From the NCBI GenBank assembly GCA_022457155.1, contig JAJGOT010000363.1, forward strand, positions 276,001-340,000: 64,000 bases of DNA, read 5' to 3'. Below the pieces are notes generated by a model. That model was not told where the DNA came from. It worked only from the letters and a program-made list of their open reading frames with translations, and ran no database searches. This stretch comes from Cladopsammia gracilis (lineage: Eukaryota > Cnidaria > Anthozoa > Scleractinia > Dendrophylliidae). Below, in pieces: positions 57,524 to 64,000 of this stretch (position 1 is its first letter; each line of letters starts with the position of its first letter). The translations under genes were made by a program, and so were the position numbers.

Positions 57524-58420
57524 GTGCTAGTGGGGAATACTCTCGTTGAAGTTCCTCAGGAAGGAGTCCTTGTCCGCCTGATCAACCCTACAGAAACACC
57601 TAAGAAGATAAAGCAGGGGTATCAGGTCGTCAGCTGCGAACCAGTGGAGAGTGTGCTACACCCAGACATGAATTGTAACAAAGTGGAAGGAACAAAGGAT
57701 GATCAAATGCCAGACCACTTAACTGACCTTTATGAAAGGAGCACTGCCAACCTCAATGAAAGCCAAAAGATCACGGCCAAAGAGCCGTTAATAGAGTTCA
57801 GTGATATTTTCTCTAAGGGACCTCACGATCTTTGTCGTACGAACGTGGTACGACACACAATCAACACTGGTGATGCTCCATCGTCCAGGTAACATCCAAG
57901 GAGATTACCCTTCCCCAAGAGAGAAGAAGCACTGGAGGCCATCCAGGACATGCATTAACAAGGGATAATCGAGCCGTCTACAAGTCCTTGGGCGTCTCCC
58001 ATCGTCCTCGTGAGAAAGAAAGATGGAACTGTACTAGGTTCCATGTGGATTATCAGAAGTTAAACAGCGTGACACGAAGGGATGCGTATCCGCTGCCACG
58101 CACTGGTTCTCGACCCTTGATTTGAAGAGCGGTTATCGGCAGGTTGACGTCAGCCCAGCTGATAGGGAGAAGACGGCATCCTCAGCGGGTAGTGGCTTGT
58201 GGCAGTATGTGATCATGCCATTTGGGTTGTGCAACGCTCCTGCAACGTTTGAATGATTAATGGACAATGTGTTAGGAGACATGTCTTCACCTATTTACCT
58301 TGATGATGTTATTGCACATGCAGAGACATTTGAGGCAGAGGTCGAACATCTCAGGCAGTTATTCGGTAGACTGCGCCAGACAAACCTGAAATTGAACCCC
58401 AAAGTAACAAGTGCAAATTG
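57524..58420 (+). pseudogene. Ty3/gypsy reverse transcriptase, degenerate
   Basis: RT motifs are scattered over several frames: FHVDYQKLNSVTRRDAYPLP, then STLDLKSGYRQVDVSP, QYVIMPFGLCNAPATFE followed by a stop, then the catalytic PIYLDDVIAHA (58289-58321) and LFGRLRQTNLKLNP. The catalytic Y-L-D-D is present. Frameshifts near 57950, 58040 and 58100 and a TGA at 58254 destroy the ORF. Confidence 0.85.
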
Positions 58421-59335
58421 TTTCAACGTCGCGTCAAGTTCCTGGGCCATGTGGTTAGTGAACATGGCATTGACGCTGATCCAGACAAAATTGAAGTCGT
58501 AAAAGCCTGGGCGGTACCCACGAATACCAAGGAGGTGCGCAGTTTTCTCGGGCTCTGCACCCATTACCGCCGATTTGTGACATCATTTGCTCGTATTGCT
58601 CGGCCAATCCACCAGCTCACAGAGAAAGGGAAGAACTTTCTCAGGACCGAAGAGTGTGACAGAGCCTTTCGTTGCCTTCAAGGAGCCCTTACCAGTACTC
58701 ATGTCCTTGCTTATCCAACGCCGGACGGCCCATTCACTCTTGACACTGACGCTAGCGATGTCGGCATTGGAGCTGTGTTATCTCAAGAGCAAAATGGAGA
58801 GGAACATGTCATTGCCTACTTCAGCAGAACCTTAGAGAAGCCAGAACGAAATTACTGTGTTACCCGTAGGGAGCTGTTGGCGGTTGTGAAGGCAATTGAA
58901 CACTTCCATGCGTATCTCTATGGCCGTAAGTTCGCAGTTAGAACGGATCATTCTGCTCTACAATGGCTATTGACATTTAGTAATCCTGACGGGCAGATCG
59001 CACGCTGGCTAAAGAAGTTACAGCAATACGATTTCACTACACAGCACCGTCCCGGTAGGAGCCATCAGAATGCAGACACCCTATCTCGCAGGCCATGCCT
59101 CCCAACTGGCTGCAGACCCTGGCAACGCCAGGAGGACATTGATAAACAATTGGGCGATGCTGTGCACCATACACAACGAGTAGTGACACCCAACCGCAAC
59201 AGCGAACACCACCACAGAGAAGGTTGCGACAGGGAGCCTGAGTTAGCTGCAGTAGTGTTCGGCAAGAAGAAATGGTCAAAACTTCTATCTCTTGGTTGCC
59301 AGATTCTTTATCTGGGTATGCAAAATGCGCAATAA
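58418..59335 (+). pseudogene. Ty3/gypsy RT thumb and RNase H
   Basis: The longest surviving pol frame. It contains VKFLGHVVSEHGIDADPDKI and REVRSFLG-type RT connection sequence (here KEVRSFLGLCTHYRRFV). The RNase H domain follows, with acidic residues in FTLDTDASDVGIGAVLSQ, RRELLAVVKAIEHFHAYLYG and FAVRTDHSALQWLL, ending HRPGRSHQNADTLSRRPC. From about 59270 the frame leaves recognisable pol sequence. Confidence 0.85.
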
Positions 59336-59690
59336 TTTACCAAAAATAGAAAACTTCTCTCCCTTCCTCTCACTTTATAATACCTTAACACCAAGTTTTG
59401 ACTTACTTTCTAAATAGAAAACCATGTAAAAACCTCCACCTTCTTTCATCTATGTATATTAATTTTTGCTCCCTCCCTTTTTTTACTGTTTTATACAACC
59501 TGTAAAGCGATATACAGAGGAAAAATCACGTTTTTATATGTATATTGTGTGTAATTTTTATTATTATTATTTTTTTTGCTTTAGCTTAGGATTATTATTT
59601 CCTTTATTACGATGTATCTTTTTTTGTTGTTGTTGTATTTCAGTTGTTTTGTCATGTTTATAACCGCAGTAGTCCGTTGGATGGTGTTAA
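59270..59690. other. Unrelated T-rich sequence inside gypsy pol
   Basis: About 420 bp without pol homology separates the RNase H end from integrase sequence. It is very T-rich (59550-59660). It is either an insertion or filler that accompanied loss of flanking pol sequence. I found no TIR or target duplication. Confidence 0.45.
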
Positions 59691-59719
59691 ATGAACGCCC
59701 ATCCTGAAACAAGTCTCTT

Positions 59720-60370
59720 CACGTAGCCCCGCGACAAAGGCTTACTGGGCTCAGTGGAACTCCCTGGTTCTGATCAACGAAACGGTGTGCTCCATAGGCG
59801 TTGGGAAGCTACAGACAGCCAGTCTGCAGTCTAACCTGTTCGGAGAAGTCTGTGAGATCTTGGGAATTCATAAGACACGAACTATCCCACTCCACCCTCA
59901 GTCGGATGGGATGGTGGAATGCTAACAACCGTACCATCGAAGCTCAGCTGTCTGCCATTGTTGAGGCAAAGCAGAAGGACTGGGACAAGCATGTTTCATT
60001 GTTGCTGATGTCCTACCGAACTACTGTTCATGATACCACCAATTACACTCCTTCGATGCTTATGCTGGGGAGAGAGATGCGTGTGCCCCCTGACCTCGTG
60101 ATAGGTCACGCCCACGAGGAAGCAAGCTTTCAGTCGCAGGCCAAGTATGCGCAGGACCTGCGCCAGCGAATAGAGACAGTACATGACTTTGCTCGCGCTA
60201 ATTCACTAAATGCTGGCGAGCAGATGAAGCGACGTTATGATACACAAGGGAATGCTAACCCATTTACTCGCGGTGATCTTGTTTGGTTACACAACCCACA
60301 GAGGAAGAAAGAGATTTCGCCCAAATTGGCCAGAGGTTGGGAAGGGCGATACGTGGTTCTTGCGCGGAGT
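59720..60370 (+). pseudogene. Ty3/gypsy integrase, internal deletion
   Basis: Begins with the N-terminal segment YWAQWNSLVLINETVCSIG, then passes within a few codons to NLFGEVCEILGIHKTRTIPL and PLHPQSDGMVE, which lies at the third catalytic residue. The D-D part of the core is therefore deleted. After a frameshift at the SDGMVE site, IEAQLSAIVEAKQKDWDKH, YTPSMLMLGREMRVPPDL and the C-terminal GDLVWLHNPQRKKEISPKL follow. The end is cut at about 60370 by unrelated sequence, so no 3' LTR is present. Confidence 0.8.
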
Positions 60371-60443
60371 TGCAGTCGATGTGTTGAGTGATGAGTCTAG
60401 TTTCACCTGTAGAATTAAATGTATAGGTTGTTTGCCCGTCAGA
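60371..60443 (-). repeat. PLE-type fragment, left arm of an inverted pair
   Basis: The minus-strand copy of the segment at 62871-62943 (CTGACGGGCAAACAACCTAT ...) abuts the broken end of the gypsy integrase. Homology resumes after the TTAA element (ACATGTTAAAGGACCCTAGT near 61177), so that element split this arm. Confidence 0.75.
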
Positions 60444-60447
60444 TTAA

Positions 60448-61167
60448 GGTTACAGTGTACCTTCGGGGGTGTCTCCAGCATAACAGCTCTAGCGTCTTAA
60501 GATTACACTTAATATACCTAAACCCAGATATCAAATTAAAGCTTATAGAGCTGGCTATCTAAATATGGAAACAATTTGCTAATAAAATCAATTGTCGAAT
60601 TTTTTACGACGTCTAAATTCAAACGTCCGAATCAGCTTTAAAACGCTATAACTCAAAGCGATTATTATATTTTGCTGATTTGATTTGTTCTCGAGTTTCC
60701 GGACACGAAGCGCTGAAAAAACGTGTCGGCGATTTCCCATATTCAATTGCAGTGAAAAGTTACAGAATATTTTCGAAAAGGGGAGAAAAAAAATTGGAAT
60801 GATCGCACGGAAATGGCTCTTGACGAAAAAGTTTTCGGAATTAAGAAATTCGCCGACACGTTTTTGTTCATTATATGTTAGCCTAGCTTCTGTCAAAATT
60901 TAAGGAAAATCGAACAAATTCCCTTTGAGTTGTAGCTCTTTAAAGTGTCCCCAACAAGCGAAAAATTAACTTTGAGAAAACGGCACTTAAAAAAACATAT
61001 CGCTTAATAAACAAACTCCGCCCACAAAAGTTATACCGTCATTTCTCCGTCAATTTTCACTATTTTTCGATAATGTTTTTTTCGGATGAAAGTTCATTCT
61101 GTAAACTTTATTTTAACGCCAAAAAAAAATTTTTGATAAATTTTCGATCTGAAGGTACACTGTAACC
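60448..61167. mobile_element. TTAA-target TIR element, copy 2 (720 bp)
   Basis: Same ends GGTTACAGTGTACCTTC and same flanking TTAA (60444-60447 and 61168-61171) as the copy in the NWD1 intron, nearly identical throughout. No transposase, so it is non-autonomous and must have been mobilised in trans. Confidence 0.9.
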
Positions 61168-61214
61168 TTAAAGGAACATGTTAAAGGACCCTAGTCATCC
61201 AAAATGCACTGCGC

Positions 61215-61496
61215 GATCAAAAATTGAAATGACAACAATACAGCTAGTCTATCAAAACAATACGAAAGAATCGATATTAAGTTTAATACTGAATACGTGT
61301 TTGTAGCGGTCAAAGTTTAAGGTGTAGCTTCCTGTATGTCACCGATCGGGATGCTCCTTGTAACGTTTGGGCTCCTGTATGGCACCATCGGTGACATACA
61401 GGAAGCTACACCTTAAGCTTTGGCCGCTACAAACACGCATTTCTTTTGTATTGTTTTGATAGACTAGCTGTATTGTTGCCATTTAAGTTTTTGATC
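61215..61496. mobile_element. 282-bp foldback MITE with ~120-bp arms
   Basis: GATCAAAAATTGAAATGACA at the left is mirrored at the right end. Inner arms with GGTGTAGCTTCCTGTATGTC are perfectly complementary, and a central segment of about 40 bp separates them. Non-coding. Confidence 0.85.
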
Positions 61497-61833
61497 GTAT
61501 AATTGTGTTGTATTTCTCGTTACTGAAATAATATGGTTGTCGATGTTCACGTTCGATCATGTTTGTTTCCTCTTTTGAATCATGCCGGTCTGCTATAGGA
61601 AGCGGATAAGTTTGTATTTGTTATTAGTTACAGTTGAAAACGCTACACTCGCAAAAATAAGAAATGATGTAGTTTCTTGAAAAATCGTTAAAAAATGCGT
61701 TATAACTATTTATTTTAAGAATTGTCCAAAATGAATAAATAAGTGAATACTGGACAAAATTTCCTTAACTGTCTTTATTTTATTCATTCCAGCTTTCTCT
61801 GTATGGAAGGTCATTCCATTCCAAAAATTACTT

Positions 61834-61940
61834 GGGGATCATTTCGGGGTCAGTGTGAAAAAAATGGGGATCATTTCGGGGTCGATTTGGGGATCATTTC
61901 GGGGTCGGGGATCATTTCGGGGTCGGGATCATTTCGGGGG
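61834..61940. repeat. GGGGATCATTTCGGGGTC minisatellite
   Basis: Five copies of GGGATCATTTCGGGG separated by short variable spacers. Confidence 0.9.
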
Positions 61941-62021
61941 CTGTACATATCTCTTCTCTGACCTTTCGCGGTGATTTCATTACTTTTGGTCACGCGCCTG
62001 TGTAATATAATACCGAAACTC

Positions 62022-62886
62022 AACAACAACTTTATTTAGTATTACCATTTCTATACATGGTGTTACCTAAAGTTAAATAATTGTAATAAACAATTATAAA
62101 GCTAATAATTAATGAGGAAGAAATGCAAATAATAACATGATAATGATAATTTCTAGTTATGATTGTTTCGTCTTTCAGTTGCTTGAAATATAAAAGTAGC
62201 AGTTATCCTGCTAATAAATTGGTCAGTGTTGTTGAAAAGAAAAAACAGTTTTTCGTGTTTACTAAAATTTGTAAATAATTTGTTTCGTTCAATAGTCTTT
62301 ATAAAAAGAGTGTTTCTAAGGTCATTATATAATTTACAATCAAATAAAAAACGCATTTCGTCTTCAACTGAATTTTGATCACAGTGATTACAAATTCTGA
62401 GGTCTTCAGGAGTTTTAGGGATTGTAAATCTTCCATTTTCAATTCTTAAGTTGTGATTTCCTATCCTGAATTTAGACGTTATTCTTCTATGTTCAGGATT
62501 CTTAATATGATTGATGAAATCAGAGTGTTTTGTTTCATTTTTGAAAGTGGAGTAAAATTTAAGTTTTTTATTTAAATTTATTTGATTGAGTTGATGATTT
62601 TTGAGTTGTACTAACAAATTGCTTTTTGCCTTTAATAAGAAAGTAGATGGGTTGATCAAATCTATTGATTTCTTGTCAATATTCAGTTGTGTACATAACA
62701 GATTAATCCTGTTGATCAAACCAGTTTTGTTTTCTTGAGCCATTTTGTCAGACATGTTTAAGCAAAGTTTACCGATACTATCAGGAGGTTGATTTTCAAG
62801 ATTAATCCAAAATTTATCTAAACAAAAACAAAGGTGTGACTGACAAGGGTCCTTTAAACAGTGTTTAACTGACGGGCAAACAACCT
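62022..62886 (-). mobile_element. LINE 3' end, 5'-truncated, antisense
   Basis: A 200-codon minus-strand frame from the Met at 62755 to 62153, open further upstream to about 62886. It encodes the C-terminal tail of a non-LTR retrotransposon ORF2: KTGLINRINLLCTQLNIDKK, then ITSKFRIGNHNLRIENGRF and the zinc-binding-like ICNHCDQNSVEDEMRFLFDC. The RT core is missing. A 3' UTR and a (TTG)n tail (CAACAACAACTTTATTTA on plus, 62020-62037) mark the 3' end. The undamaged frame suggests a young insertion. Confidence 0.75.
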
Positions 62887-62990
62887 ATACATTTAATTCT
62901 ACAGGTGAAACTAGACTCATCACTCAACACATCGACTGCAACTGTAAAAACGTCATCTACATGATACAATGCAATCGCCTTGCCACAAAC
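62871..62990 (+). pseudogene. PLE-type GIY-YIG N-terminal fragment
   Basis: The plus frame reads TYTFNSTGETRLITQHIDC then CNCKNVIYMIQCNRL. The C-x-C ... VIYMIQC block is the lead-in to the GIY-YIG nuclease in Penelope-like elements. The fragment stops before the nuclease core. Its first 73 bp are repeated in inverted orientation at 60371-60443. Confidence 0.55.
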
Positions 62991-63866
62991 ACAGGCAGCC
63001 CAAGCTCACGTCACGAGAAAGCGAAGGATTAATTATTAGCGGCGTGGGAGACGGGACGTGACCCTTTGATGAAAGCGGTATTGGGTTACACGGCGGCCGT
63101 TTTAAAAATTTGAGCTCTTTATAAGACTTTGTATGAAAAAAAAAACCCGTAGATTTCCAACGCTTAACAAAGCAAAATTTAGGCATTAATTCAATAAAAT
63201 GGCTCTATTGAACTCACCTCTGGTGTATTCTTTTGTCCTTTGGGGTATTTCAAGCCGTTTTGGCGATTTCTTTGTTCCCCGTGTTTCCACTCATAAGGAG
63301 AGAGCACGGCCAACACTCCATTCTGGACAGCCCACCGAACGAAGCCAAAAATTCAGGCTAAAATATCCCCACGGCCACAAATCCACCGCAGAATCCAATT
63401 ACAAAGCTTTAACTTTCATTTCAACTCTCGAGCCACGCAATCGCAGCCCTGCGAGCGACGGCAGGCGGCAGTTTGTTTCCCCAATGAAACGGTAAAACCA
63501 TTGACGAGATCCACGACACAGCGACCGTTGAAATCGGCTTGGTAACCTCGTCACGTTGGCAAGCGAAGACTCACGGGGGGTACTAGAACGCAATTTGTCA
63601 TGCAAAATTATATTGGTACCATGGGTCCCCTCAGGTAGAATCAACAATACCGCATTGTCTCTCGGTAGAGACTTGATGGAGGTCGCAGTGCCCAGCGGTT
63701 TTAGTGAAAACAAGGTTTGGGTGGGGGTGCTCAGTCTCGCGGGCTCAAAAACCTCCTTTTGAGCTATAGAATCTAGCCATTTCCTTGTCTCAATCGCCCA
63801 ATCAAAATCGCGCCGCGTAGTGTGTACAAATTTTTAAACACCGGTTCAGGTTGTGTTTGTTTTGAA
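62991..63866. other. Probable upstream region of a gene starting at 63867
   Basis: No gene recognised. Sequence is more GC-rich than most intergenic stretches here, with several open frames on both strands that lack family features. Confidence 0.4.
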
Positions 63867-63959
63867 ATGGCTTCAAAACCGAAGAAGCGTCCGATCGACG
63901 GTGAAAGTTCAGTAGGAACTGAGGAGATACAATCATTTTGCAGATGGAAGTCATGGTAC
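63867..63959 (+). CDS. Putative first coding exon of an unidentified gene
   Basis: ATG at 63867 in context GAAATGG opens a frame MASKPKKRPIDGESSVG... rich in charged residues with a nuclear-localisation-like KPKKRP. It runs to GGTAC/GTAAGT, a strong 5' splice site at 63960 (an alternative GTACGT lies at 63956). The window ends 41 nt later, so no domain can be seen. The call rests on start context and donor only. Confidence 0.4.
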
Positions 63960-64000
63960 GTAAGTTTCATGTTTATGCAGCTTCTATTAGCTAATCATAA

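Overview
The window is eukaryotic, low-GC and intron-rich DNA. It most likely comes from an anthozoan cnidarian, probably a stony coral. This is inferred from three things: a cortactin gene with the compact metazoan exon layout, an invertebrate NWD1-type NACHT-WD40 gene, and a dense mixture of Penelope-like, CR1/L2-like, Ty3/gypsy and TIR elements. There are no operons, CRISPR arrays or prokaryotic signals. The species cannot be named from the sequence alone.

Layout. 248-4845 (+) is the 3' part of a cortactin gene: two and a half HS1 repeats, a charged coiled segment and a C-terminal SH3 domain in 10 visible exons. 5-26 kb is gene-poor. It holds an intact-looking tRNA-Asp(GUC) at 10939-11010 among LINE 3' ends, MITEs, a Penelope-like (PLE) fragment and a 4.35-kb TIR element (21360-25714) with a 9-bp target duplication. 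26059-37466 (+) is a nearly complete NWD1-like gene (DUF4062, NACHT, WD40) in 13 visible exons; a 0.72-kb TTAA element sits in one intron. 37.5-53 kb carries a SINE, a 120-bp tandem array, and three apparently intronless genes: a gene of unknown function at 41551 (+) whose frame runs on past a single stop, and two divergent coiled-coil genes (49616-48678 on minus, 51095-51625 on plus) that look like paralogs. 53-63 kb is a transposon graveyard: a foldback element, a TIR element carrying a RecQ-helicase fragment, a decayed Ty3/gypsy element with a tRNA-Leu-type primer site and an integrase deletion, a second copy of the TTAA element, a palindromic MITE and a LINE 3' end. The last 140 bp contain a possible first coding exon of another gene.

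How the genes relate. Cortactin (actin cortex) and NWD1 (a STAND NTPase of the NLR-like type) are unrelated neighbours. The only pair whose arrangement suggests a joint origin is the divergent coiled-coil pair at 48.7-51.6 kb. Most of the window is repeats, many of which can be delimited exactly by terminal inverted repeats and target-site duplications.
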